43,000 nt of DNA, taken from assembly GCA_009760855.2 (NCBI GenBank), contig WPIO01000042.1, positions 2,992,001 to 3,035,000 of the forward strand, given 5' to 3'. Source of the stretch: Cristatella mucedo. Its lineage: Eukaryota; Bryozoa; Phylactolaemata; Cristatellidae. Under the pieces are notes generated by a model that was not told the origin of the DNA, did no database searches, and saw only the letters and a list, made by a program, of their open reading frames with translations. Shown piece after piece: positions 11,901-25,100 of this stretch (its first letter is position 1; each line of letters starts with the position of its first letter). Position numbers and translations under genes: made by a program.

Positions 11901-14900
11901 CTGCAACCGTGCATCCATCTGAGCTTTGCACCGGTGCTTCCATCTGAGCTTTGCACCCGTGCTTTGCATCTCGAACGGTGGTTGAGCTGGCTCTGTCGTA
12001 CAGACTTGCCTCTTGACGCTGTCGACATTAGCTACAGTCCTCCAGTCTGACAGACGGTGAGCTCTGGACTGCACTATTGTACAACAGCGTTCTTTCACCT
12101 GAAAGGTGCTCTGTGAATGCACTGCGAATGAGGATCGTCGGCTTTACGCCAGCCTCTCTTCACTAGCAGACTCGTCAGCTACCGGCTGGCCAGATAATTC
12201 GATTGCTTTGCTGCTGCTTCTAGCTCGATTAGCTCCTGCTTCACATGTGTTCGTGCCTATTATGCCAAAAAGTGCCTCGTGGCCTTACCTGCCTTGTATG
12301 CCACTTAATTTTTGTGCATGCAGAGTAGCTGAGCAATGGTCTCCATGCAGGTGCTGGGTGTTGCACAGTGGGGGGGGGGGTGGTGGAGTCACGGTGTTGC
12401 GAAATCAACCCTAGTAGTTACTGGCCATGTGTCATTGCAGCATGGAGACGGCTTCTGGAGAGAACAGAGCAGCCGACCGAGTTGTACGCTCTGAGTGACA
12501 GCTCAGACGTTGTGACCGTATCATCTGGCTACATCCGCCGTTGGACTGCTCAAGGGGGATACATCGTGTGGGAGCGTGCGCTCGCTGCCCGGCCATCTGA
12601 GCAGCAGCAAAAAGCGTTTGCAGCCGGCAGGTATACTGATGGGAAGTCTTGTTCCCATAACCTTGACTTGTCAGTCGCCTTGTGCCTGAAGCTGGCAACA
12701 AGGTTTCAATGATCACGTTTGATTTTAATATTTCCTTATCTGTGATTTTAAGTGGGCGTTGCATGCTCCATAATGTCTATATTCTTTACGTTTACTGGAA
12801 AAGATAGATAATATATTAGCTGATTTAACAGCTTCATTTGCATAACGGCAGAGGAGCCTTAGCAGCTGTCACCACCACTTGCAGTGGGCAAGGATAGCCC
12901 TCTGCAGGATTCGAAACCACGACCTCGGTCGTGAAGACCGAGCTCCTTACATCGTGGGCCATCATGGCCCAGTATTGCCCAGTAAGGCCAATGACCCGGC
13001 ACGTGTTAGTATGGTGAGCTTGTATCATCGATGGATTTTTAAAATTATGCATGTCTGAATGAGCCTCGTGAAATGATGTAAAAGGTACATTGTAAGAGAA
13101 AAATGTGCTAGCTTTTGGTATGCTGTACAGACAATGAGCTAATGGGAAATGCAAGTGATGAAACAGAATATCTTCATGCACATACCTCTACATGCATCGT
13201 TTTGTACTCATGCAACATCAGTATAAAATGTTAGAGAAAAGGATGCTCTTCCCCTGGGCACGAATGTGTTTGCACCAGCATTTTATAATTAGTATATGCC
13301 GGTTTGCGACGTGAGACTTGTGTACGTGCCTGCGTGTGTGATGCTATGGTCACTGACACTAGCAACACAGTTAGACAGCTCGTCATGAATGGCTGCTGCA
13401 CGGCATAACAGCAAAATAAGATAATTAGTGGCACCGAATTCACAGTTGACGATGTATTGCATCGACCCTGTGGACAGCCGGCAGTATTTTAGGGCGCACC
13501 CTCACCAGGCAGCCACTGTACTCTTGTTGCTGCGATGGCACTGAAGACCGCCTTCATTAGCTAATTATCTCCACACAGCATGCAATGATCCTTCACGTGA
13601 ACCAGTCACTTGATTGGCTTTGAACGTATGAAATGCAAATTGAGATCTGGCCATACTTACGTTCCAGCTGAACTGCCTGTTTTTCTATAGTTGGCTTTCA
13701 TGTATGAAGCAGCTATAGCTGACCCATTGTCGGATGTTCTCCATTAAAGTGCTTTGTGTGCAGCATCATCTGTATATGGAATTATGTGGCTAAGCCCTGC
13801 CTTGTGCTTACCGAGAATGCTTGCTTATAATTGGATATCTGGGCCTAACTCTTTTGAGTCTAGTCTGGTGCCAATATCTCCAACCGCCTCACCCTATTTG
13901 AACTTGGTCAGACAGCATGCTACGAGTACGAATACGAGTACAATGCAAGTATATCTTCATCAAAACTGTGGAAACTGTGCTCAGTACTTTCCTTCTCTTA
14001 GTTTTGGCAGGTTACCGGTGGCTGTGCATGAACATGGGATAGTCATAGCTGACCGACACTCTGTAATAATCTTTGATGTTAAGACAGGAGCGGAAATGCA
14101 AGCACATCCATTGCCAGCACTGAGGTAGGTGCAGCTGACCTGCCAAAACATCAGCCAACTGTGTGGAAAAGACCGATTACAGCCTAGGAAGGATCCACTG
14201 TTCGACCGCCATTTTTTTATACAGGGATGCTGGAGCGGTCTACCATGCTTCGGATAAGGAGAGCATGTACGTCATAACTGTTATCCCTGAGCAGTATGTG
14301 CAAGTGCACACCATCAAGGACGAGGTTTTGTCGAAGACCCCGCGCACAATTTCGGGCACTTGGTTGGCTGATGGCAGACTGTAAGCAGCTAGCTGTTGCA
14401 GTTTCACGTATTGTGATTGCATTACTTATCGCTTAGCCCCATAGCTAGAGTATGCTGTCGTATTTTCTATGTCATCAACTAGCCACCCGTTCTTGCAGTT
14501 TCTAAAACCTTGGAGCAGTGCCTGTAAAGTTGGTCAATCTCACTCCATAATGTTGCATACATGTACTCGTCGTGTTTATGTACTCTGCCCATAAAATCAT
14601 GTAACACCCCCTTCAGAATGCACAATCTTAACGAGACCTAGTGGCTCCTCATGGCCACCGGTAATTAATCAACTGATTACCAAAATGCTCGTTATCTTGA
14701 AACTCGCTGTGCCAAGTGTACTATGTTTTGATCAAAACTCACGTGGTCTCTTTTCATAGCCAGTGGAGCTTATCTTTAAAAGTGGCTTCTGCTTGATGTT
14801 TTTTTTTTCTCGAGAAGCTGCACAACTGTAAAAGGCTAATGCCACTATACCTTAGTAGATTCATGCACGTACAGTTATTGGCCATTGGAGGTAAGCTTTT

Positions 14901-16154
14901 TCTCTGTATCTCTTAACCAGTAGTGCCTAATCAGACACCTCGGAAGCAGGAATAGTGGTACCTAAGTGTGCACTCGTTCAATGATTTGATAAGGTTAAAA
15001 TTATAGGACTTAATGAAGCTGTAATTCTTTCTCACTGTGACCGCTATCGGTCAACTCCAGGATGATGTGCTTCTCAAGGCCCATTTGCTTTGAAAAAAGA
15101 GTCATCACTGCTATTACTTTAGCAGGCTTTCATCCCAATTACCAATAAGAAGTTAAGCAAAAAATTATCCTACAGAATCTTGCAAACCTGTTCATTTTAG
15201 GACGTTTCACTAAGACGTAACCTTATTTTTTTTTAATGAGAGACCGACCAGATGCAGCCTGCCCTAGATCTGAGAACAGAACAATTTTCGAGCAGGAAAT
15301 GAGTTCAATACCTGCGGGTTTACCAGGCCGATGCTCTACCGATTGGGTAATCACGACTTCAGTCTTCTGCTGGCCACACAGGGCGTATAGCCTCTGCTTT
15401 AAACTACTGGTTAGACTCGTGGCCATAAGTATTTACGAACCGGAATAGGCATATTATCGAGGCTCCTGCACAACTAGGAGCGACCTTAAGGGCTACCGTG
15501 ATAGCCCAGGAGGTCCCGGTAGGTAAAGTGCTTGCTTTTCACGACCGAGGTGGTGAGTTTGAATCCTGTAGTGGGCGATCCTTTATTGCCAACTGGTGTT
15601 GATAGCCGTTAAAAAGTAGCTGATTTGACAGTCTCATTTGTATGGCAGCAGAAGAGCCTTAACGGCTATCACCACCACTTGCAGTTGGTAATGTAGGATC
15701 GCCCACTGCAGGAGTCGAAGCCACGACCTCGGTCGTAAAGAGCGAGCAGCTTACCTACTGGGCTATCACGGTATTTGAAGCCTGAGAAGTAAATATATCA
15801 GAAAGGTTAGCTGGAGAAAGAGAAACAAGGGACCTTAAAGTGGAGCTCTATGTCGATGTGCTGTTTGAAGGGTAGCCGATAAAGTTGGATAGATCTGGTG
15901 TAATGTGGTAGTTGAAGCGATCGTTGTAGGTAAGCCTAGTGGATGAGTTTGTACCAACTGTAAGAGACCTGCAAGGAAAGAGCTACAGAAGTCTAGAGGG
16001 GATATACACAATGTTTAGACTTAACTTGGTCAAGTTTAATCAGGCAAACGGGAATCGACTGCTTCGAATCCGCAGAATTTTGTAGCACTCACTTCTGTGT
16101 GGAGGTTATCGAGTTTTTTCCTCGCTAGTGGAACTTCTTAGCACTTTGCCAGAG

Positions 16155-16199
<45 letters not shown>

Positions 16200-19100
16200 C
16201 CAATGTACTTATAGCTGAAGGTCGGAGTAGGGAAGTGGCTGCTCTGCACGAGGTTTCTGCCCGAGGCTGTATTCAGTCCTGAGGTCGTTTTGCCTACAAT
16301 TACATTACTCTGTCGTCATTTTAGCTACAAGTTGCTGTTTAAAGTATGCTTGAAGATACTCAGCTACAGCTAGCTTTTGAGCTTTCGCACAGGAAGCCAT
16401 CTTACTCAAACTGGCATTGGTGGTCGTTTGTGGATGTTGTTGAGCTGTGAAAGTGAGCAAGCACTCTTGGTCTTTTGAGGTTTGGTCACTCTGCTACTCC
16501 CAGTGTTTAGTAAATTTCGCACGGGGCCTGATCTGTCGATTTGGTGTTTTTAATTTGGCGTGACCGCTTTCAGCTTGGAAATATTGCAAATATCGAAGCA
16601 TGCCACTTTTTTATATGCATGTCGGTAACGACGTTACATTTGTTCGTTCGGTAGTTCCTACGATTATCTTTAATTCAGATGCACGGTAGCGGGTCTGAGC
16701 CTGGTGTGCTACGATTCGTCTAGTCGCAGTCTTCGAGCGCTTGACATTATGCAAGGTACCTCGTTCGGATTGCCAGCTGTCTCTCCGGTGAGCATTGGCT
16801 TGGTTTTGCTTCTGCTGTCAACGAACTCTTGTTATGTGTTATGCCATTGAAAATGAGAAATTTCAGCTGTTCTTTGGCAATGTGCGGCATCTCATTCCAT
16901 AAGCAAACAGCACCTGCACCCTACTTAAATTTCCAACCTTTCCTGCAAAAGAGGAATCCACATGCACCGTGTGGAGGAGGGTCGGTTCTGTTTGTACTAT
17001 TACATTGGAATTTCATTGGATGAGCTTTCTATAGGGTATGCTAGATAGAAAATTATGGTAATTTAGGCTGCTGTGTTTGACAAATAGTGTGTCTGGTGCT
17101 ATACCTATTCCACAGTAGTGGTAAGACGTGCACTTGAGTGGCAGGACCAGAGGCCTTAAGTTTCGATGCTCTTAAAGTTTAGAACTCACTACTGACATCA
17201 CGACATCTCTTTACTTGGCGACATTTCTAAAGAAGCTTACAGCGTACCTGTTATTGACGTTATTTTCCGCCAGTGTGAGATGTCCTATTAATGCTAATGC
17301 TTGCTATAACTGTGCATGTTATCATACCAAATTGACATGCTTCTTTTCCACCCTATGAAAAATGCCTAGAAAGAGATTTGTTTCTCTTAAGGTGCTATGC
17401 AAATGTCTTAATGTTATTATCATTTTTTACTCTGTTTATTTTGTTCGATTTAGCTGGGTAGGTCCCATGTTATATGGGTGTTATTCCACTCATGCTTTGG
17501 GAAGGTTCGCATGCAAAATATAGGCACACAGCTGTGGCTCAAGTGATGTCCATTGTGACTTCTCTAGGTGGGGGTCACATTTTCCCGTTACGAGTGAGGG
17601 TATGTGCAAGGCAGCTGTGCATAGCTTAGTTCACTGTGTGGGCATAGTTTATAGGTACAGAGCTGCCTGTGTGCATTCATTTCAGTCAATGTCACAAAGC
17701 ACATTACCTGTACATTACCCATACATGCTCCCTTTGCGTTTTGTAAGTCCTAGTTATATGGTATCTGATGCATATAGATTGGCATGAGTGATGATTTAAG
17801 CCACCTTGACTGAGTCAGTCAAGGTGAAGGTTGAAAATTGAGAACCCAAAGAGCATCTGCAGGACCAGGAATGAAACTTGTTATCCCTTAGTTATAGGTC
17901 GATCTGCACAACCTGCCTCTCAAGACTGACCGCCGTTAGTGTGACTCATGGTGCCATCTTTATTTAGGATGTAACAGGCTACTAGTACCCGACAGAGGCA
18001 CAGGCCCAAATAAATCCTCTAGTGCATGCACGCATTTCGTTATTTGCGTCGTGCCACCAGCAGAGTTCACCGAGTTCACATATTTTGTGTGCTCAGCTTG
18101 CTCTAATCTGTCAGCAAAAAAAAAAAAAGAAACGTGCAAGAAAGGCAGGCTCGCCATCCTTCGCTGCTTCTTCTCGGTAGGCGCCGATGGAGGGCCGTCC
18201 TCATTCATCCTCGCACTTCCTCGGCTTCTCCCTGCAGGGCGTCCTGCATGCTGCCGTCGTTTGTGCTGCGTGGCTGCGTGTTGCTTTTGGCGCCTTGGCA
18301 GTCGGTGCACCAAAAGTGTGGTACTGCTGCTGCTGCTCCAGTTTGCCATCGTCAAGCTGCGACAGCTCAAGGCTGGCTACGGCTACGTCATCGCGGATGC
18401 CGACGGTGCATCTGTGGAGGACGGCGCAGTGTCGTCCGTACTGTACGAGGTGCTACCCGGCAACGACGGCCTGCGTTCTGTGGCCGCTGTCCAGGTGGGT
18501 CTTCAGCTGCACTTCTTTGATTCGGAAGCAGTCCCCTAGCTGTCAACTGTTCATTGGCCTAAGTTGGACTTGTTTGCCTGCACAGTGCATTTATATGAAC
18601 GTTTGTAGGGTCGCATTGCCTTTGTCGATGGCGTGGAAGAAAACCAGCAGATGTTCGCAGTAACCTCGGTCTCGGACAAGGTACGAGCTGTCTTTTGGCT
18701 CTGCAGCACTCCGCCCTGTGCAGCCAGTTGCGCTGTGAGCTTGGGGATGCTTTAGCTGCAGATCAAGTCAGCTGAGCATCAGGTTTCCAGTTGCCGCACT
18801 TTGTCCCACGGGGGGGGGGAGTGGGTTATTGAAATTTCTTAGCACGTGGCATAGCTCCTAGTGATGGAATGCACAGCTTCGATGTGCTGTTGACTTGTGT
18901 TTTCAAAAGGCTCCAACAGGCGGCCTATATTGTGTAACTGTAAATGTGCATTTTGTGCAAAAAAGGACAGGCTTTGCTTGATCGTTTCTAGTCGTTTCTG
19001 CTGTCTTGCTACTCCCTGGAAACTGGGCTAGAGATTGCTGACAACAAGTACAAGTTTTCAGCACCGTCATCATCTCCGGTTTCTGAGGTCTGTCGGTTGC

Positions 19101-22100
19101 ACTTTCGGCGATTTTTTCACACGATGTCTATGTATCCAATTCTTTTAGAGCGCAGTTGTTTCTCACTTGCACGTGTGATTTTAGTTAAACCTCTTTTGCA
19201 ACCTAGGTATTTGTCAGTTTCATCAGGAAGCGTGACGGCTCTGCTTCCTTCAAGGTCCTTGCCGTGTTTGCTGATCATGCTGTAGCCATGTTCCAGAGCC
19301 CCGGTACGTACCCTACTTCTCATTTTGAGGAAATATCATTAGGCCTCTCTTATGCTCGTAGCTGTGTGGCGTCTGGAATTTGATACTTTCCATCATGCCG
19401 TCTTTAGGCGGGGAGCCCGGCTGGACTCGAGAAGAGGCTCTGGCCAAGGTGGTGGCTGCCGAAATGGTAGACCTCCCGGTGTCAAGCATCCAGGCTAAAA
19501 TGGAGGAGGAGTTTGATCATGCGAATGAAGGTATAGCATTGCTTTTTAAGATGGCACCGATGTCGCTCAGGGTGTCAGCTCTCAGTAGATGGCGTGACCC
19601 CGCTAGAAGCTTGAACTTGAATAGCAATATAGCCTGACACTGGTGGTAGCAGCAGAGCTCAGTCGTGCCCATGCCATGTGTGACTGTGTGGCCAAGTGAA
19701 ATGATCTAGGGAAAGGCTGCATTTGCTGTGCTGCACGTTTGCAGTAACCAGCATAGTACACTAGCAATAGGCCTTCAAATCGCTTTTCTGAGCATGTTTC
19801 TTTTGTGTTTTCCTTTTATGCTTGATGTGACTATGTAGTTTGGAAGCTTTCTGATGATTGTATCATTTGGCTGGCAGCTGATATCACATTAAAATGTATA
19901 ATCTGTCTATATGTTAAGTGTTTCCTGTGCAAAAGAGCTGTTAGGTCAGCTGCATAATTTAGCTCAGGTTTTTCGGGCCAGTCATGTTTCGGTCAAGTTC
20001 CAGTTTGCCGCAATCCTCTGTACTCTGCTTAGGTCGATGTCTGCATGATAGCTTCAGCCGAGTTTAGTTACCTAGTCAGTGTTGCACTCTGCAGTTGCTG
20101 CTTGACTTGAAGATCTGCTTAATACTAGAGCTAACCGGTTGGCTTAGGTATTCTTGCAAGTTGGATACCGATTTAGTAGTCTCCCCTATAAGCATAATTT
20201 TTTTTACTGTAGATGGCTGTACATTAGGTTTGTTGCTGCCGGCTGACGCCTGATTTATGCCGTTGTTAAATCCAGAGTGACGACCGACCCAGAAGTTCCT
20301 GCTTCAACAGTTCCCTCCTCTTTGATAAGTCCGGTGTGACTGAAAGCTGCTGACTTGGCAGCTTTTCACAGAACAACCGAAAGAGTGCTTCAAGCATTTG
20401 GGCAGCATGGAAAGAGATTGCACTGCACCAGAGCAAGCCAGCGTTGGAAGGAAGGGCTGAGGGCCGCAGTATCTTAATGTAATGTATCTCCGTCTGTAAC
20501 TCCACAAAGCTACAAAGACTAAGTGGGTGTTGCACAGGAGAGTTTTCTGTAGCGCACTCAAAGCCTAAGTGGCTTTCAGCACGCATTCGGTAATAATAAT
20601 AATAATAATAATTCACTTGATAAAGCGCCCTCAGAGAACTTAATCTCTCTCTCTAGGCGCTTTACATTTGCTGTAAAGTGAAATGCAATTCAATGGTAAG
20701 TAAAATCATGCTTGAAAAAACAAACGAAATGAATAATATGGTTAGGGGTGACATGCACAGGGTCAGCATGCAAATGTGGTTAGTGGCAGCATGCACAGTG
20801 TCAGAATGCATAAGCACATCAAGGACGAATCACAGGGACCCACTAAATGCTGTCCTAAATAGGTGTGTTTTTAGGTTCCTTTTAAATGCGGTCAGGTCAA
20901 GGGATGTTCTGACGCAGGTCGGGAGGGAGTTCCAGGCTTTGGGAGCATATGAACTAAATGCACGGTCTCCAAAGGATTTAAGGTTTGTATGAGGTATTAC
21001 TAGACTGTTGGATTCCGAAAAGCAGGTGGTACGATGCTTAGCCTGATGGGGTAGTATATCTGACAGATAGGCTGGAGCCATAGAATGAAGGGACCTAAAA
21101 GTGAGGGACAAAACCTTGAAGTCAATCCGTTGCTTGACTGGTAGCCAGTGCAGGTCGGCGAGAAGTGGAGTAATGTGGCAACTGCGACGCTCACGACAGA
21201 CAAGCCTAGCTGCAGAGTTTTGCACCAGCTGCAATCGCCTGATCGCACATGCTGGTAGGCCAGTGAGCAGTGCGTTGCAGAAGTCGAGACGAGATGTCAC
21301 GAATGCATGGACCAACTTGGACGTGGTATTTTTATCTAAACAGGCCCGAATTTTAGCAATGTTATGAAGCTGAAAATAGGCTGATTTGACTGTGGAGCTG
21401 ATATGGTCGTCTAACGAGAGGTTGCTTTGGAATATGACACCTAGATTTCGAGCTGATTCAACTGGAGATATGCTGGCAGAGCCAATTTTGAGAGTCGCCA
21501 ACAGACTTCATCACACGAAGCAAAGAGAAAGTGGAAGCATAGCCAAGTTTGTAAGGACAGTCGAAGGATTGAGTAGCATGGAAGTATCAGCCCAGGACGG
21601 CTGGAAAGGATGTTCCACAGTCGGCAGCAGGAGAGTAGATGTCATTGGATAAGAATTGTGGAAATGAGTTCCGAAGGCTAGGACCTGCAGAACAAAAGCT
21701 TCTGTCGCCAACGATTTTTAAGTGGAAGAATGGAACAGATAATGTATTGCCCATAGAAGACATGAGGGTACGAGGAGCTTGAAGCTGGTGAAGTAATCAG
21801 CTAGGTGTGAGGTGTGCTCGCTCTCTAATCGTATCATCATTCCAGAGGATTCTTAAGATGTCGAAGCCTCTGTAATTTTTAGCGGCCGAAGGAAGTCTGC
21901 TTCCCCGCTGAGCGATGGACGCCGTCGTAGCTGAGATCCCTTGGCGAGAAGCTGCTACAGTTTGGCCAGCTCTCAGTAATCAGGGCTCTCAGTAATCAGG
22001 GCTCATGCCGCTAGACTCTCCTAGCGTATGTGAAGAAGTCGGCTATGCTAACTCATTCGATGGCCTAGCAATTCTGACCCATCTACCCCACTTAAGTGTG

Positions 22101-25100
22101 CGTCCAGAGTGCAAAGGCACTGATTCCGGCCACACCTTAAACATTTCTTACGTGAGCGAATCTGATTTTATTGTCAGTTAGCTTAAGAAGGCCCGGACAT
22201 GACTGCCTGGCCAATTGGGTGGGGATGCAAGCATATTCACCCTGAACCCTGCTTTTGACGTCTATGACTGCACCTATCAGCTAGCCCATGCATGAACTCT
22301 CTGCACGAATTCTCGGGCGAAGAATCGCCACACGCGGACTTTCAACGGTGGCATGGCCACTTGCCTCGAACAGTGCTCGAGTTGCTTCCCTTCTTTAGCT
22401 CCGCGTGGAGCCTCCTTCTCGTGGAGCCTCCTTCTCGTGGAGCCTCCTTCTCGTGGAGCCTCCTTCTCGTGGAGCCTCCTTCTCGTGGAGCCTCCTTCTC
22501 GTGGAGCCTCCTTCTCGTGGAGCCTCCTTCTCGTGGAGCCTCCTTCTCGTGGAGCCTCCTTCTCGTGGAGCCTCCTTGTCGTGACGCCGGTGCCTAGCCA
22601 GTAGCCAGCCCACCCGCGGCTCTGCTTGCACGAACTAGCACGTGCTCTTCTTCTTTTTCTCCAGCAAATCCATTGAGTGCATTCGTGAGGCGTGTGACGT
22701 CTCAGATCGCCCAACTTTTGGTGTACGCCTCTCGCGAGTCGTCGAGAGCTCTGCACATGGCTGCTGCAGCTCTGTATGGCCTCAGCAGCGGCGAGTCGCT
22801 GCGCAAGGCGCCGGCTGTCCGGCCGTCTCACGGAAGCAGCTCGCCTAGCAGTGACGATGACGAGTACCTCACTCGCGATACGTTCAATCTGCACAAGATG
22901 CTCGTGCTCGTGTCCGCACCCGGAAAGGTTCGTGCTCTCAGACAGCTCAGCTTAGATTGGAGGGAGGGTGTGCCTCATGCTCATGCTCTGCCCTTAGCTG
23001 TTCGTTCTGATCCCTTTCACAGCTGCCAGCTCGAATTCTGTCGATGGCAAGTAGCTGCATTGTGTGATTTTGAAGCCTTTGATCACTGTGAGCGTCCTTT
23101 AGTGCGTGCTTGTAGATTTTTTTCTTGTAGGTTTGCCTGGCTGCTGGGGGGGGTGCTAGCAGACTTGACTACTTCTCGGGTACAATCTCGGACTCATAGC
23201 ACCTCCTGCTATACCGTAGTCTAATGCAGTTAGTTACAGGCGCATTCAGTGTTCAAAATGTAGGAGTTTCTTACAACTGCAGAGAGTGAGTTGTAATTGT
23301 ACGCCTGGCCGAGGCTGAGATCATCGACTCCAAGCTGGGAATGGCTACCGAGTACTCCCTTATACTCGTACCTCGAAAAGTGCTGAAGTGTTGACGAAAT
23401 GAGTGCATTTTAGGGTGCTCGCCACGACCAAGGTCCGTCTGAGGTCATGGGCTCGAGCCCTGTTGCGGATGTGAAGTGCCTGAACAGATATTAAGTTGTC
23501 TTAGGGTGCTATTCAAATGAATTATATTCAACTCCAATGCAGACTGTATGAAGCAATTACTTGTTAAAGGTGTTGTGAATTTAGTGAAGAGCAATGCTTA
23601 GTCAAGCACATGGGAAGCACACACGCACACACACACACACACACACACGTGCGTGTGGCATATGTATCTGAATAGATATTAAGTTATCTTGGGGCGCTAC
23701 CCAAATGAATTGATTATGTTTTTATGTATTTTATTTTTGTGTCGCAGGTGTTCGGCTTGGATAGCTACACGGGCAGAGTGGTATGGAGCTGGAGCCTGCC
23801 GCAGTTCGTGCAGCCTCTGGCTAGCGGGCACTACGTGCTGCTCACTCAGCGGACGGCGGCGCACGTGCCTCTGAGGCCTGTCTGTACCGTCTTTGGTCGC
23901 CACCGGGTGAGTGCCGATCTAGATGGCCCTGCCTTCATTGCAGCCAGCAGCAAGCTGGCGCGGCATTGCAGTTGCTAGCTAGAGTTGGTTGCTAGCTAGA
24001 GTTGCTATGCTATCGCGCCACCTTCTAGAGAAAGCCTAGCGTTTCGGTGAGGCTCGTGTGGTGGCCACTTCCCTCCACCTGCAGGTCGCCTTTGTGGGCG
24101 GCCGCGAGGGTGGCGCCTCGAGGGCCCCACCCCTGCGCTGCCTCAGTCACGTGCTTGGAACGATGGGCTGCCGCCCCATGCGCTCTGTAGCCACTTGGCT
24201 TCCATCCCGAGTCGCTGCCCGATCACATGTGGCGCGCCTTGCGACGGTCCGTCGTCGTTGCAGGAGACCCAAAAAGCATACGCTGCCAGCTTTGATCCGA
24301 TAACCGGAAAGGCCGAGCTGACTTCCGGCTCCGACCTGGGCTTTCAGCTTCTCCAGCTCACTCTGCTGCCCGGCCTTGACCGAGACTTCATGCGCCCAGC
24401 TGTGCTACTGGACGTCGATGGAAAGGTGAGGCCTCGCCTGTAGTGTTGTATGCCTGCTGTATCTCCGCATACTGTGCTGGAAGGGGCTGGGCTTAGAGGC
24501 TGCTGGCATAGGAAGCCGTTTTGTTGTAGTAGTAGTAATAATAATGATAATAGATGTGTATATTAGTGCCTTCAGAGAACTTAATCCCTTTCAAGGCACT
24601 ATACATCTACTGCAAAGGAGGCATGACCGTCTTGTTAGTGGGGATAAATACAGTGTCAGCATGCAAGCTATAGTTTGGGGTAATATGCACAGTGTCCACA
24701 TGAGCACACATGAAAATTCACATTCAGGCGAATGCTGTGAAGAAGAGGTTCGTTTTAGCTCCTTTTTAAATATCGTCTAGTCATGGGATATCGTGACGTC
24801 AGTCGAAACTGGGTTCCAGGCTTTGGGAACATACAAACTAAAGGCACGGTCTCAAAGGATTTGAGATTGATTCGAGGCACAGCTTAACTGTTTGATCATG
24901 AAGACCTGGTGATACGAGGCCAATCCTGATTGATGACAAGTTCTATTAGGTAGGCTCGAGCTTCAGATTAAAGGGACCTAAAAGTGAGTGATAAAACCTT
25001 AAAAAGGTGTATACGATGCTTGCCGGGAAGCCAATACAGGTCGTCGAGAATTGGTGAGGACGCTGAGGCGCTCACGATAGAAAAGCTTAGCTGCTGCTGT

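Larger units (their letters stand above)
22928..23747 (+). other. EMC1 intron 13
   Basis: It holds a truncated SINE 1 (23410-23526), a (CA)n run at 23621-23649 and a second SINE 1 tail (23650-23716), listed separately. Confidence 0.7.

Noticed and set aside
15290-15356. Functional tRNA gene on the - strand
   Set aside because: The cloverleaf does not close (poor anticodon stem and weak B box), and the unit continues into a body with a poly(A) tail, so it is a SINE or retro-pseudogene.
22277-22894. 205-codon frame on the - strand
   Set aside because: It consists of the 16-bp tandem array and the antisense of EMC1 exon 13. The repeated peptide is an artefact of a stop-free repeat.
24085-24263. 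Possible extra EMC1 exon after 'ctccacctgcag' ([10 protein letters not shown] frame)
   Set aside because: Joining exons 14 and 15 directly gives an ungapped fit to EMC1, and no donor in the right phase follows.
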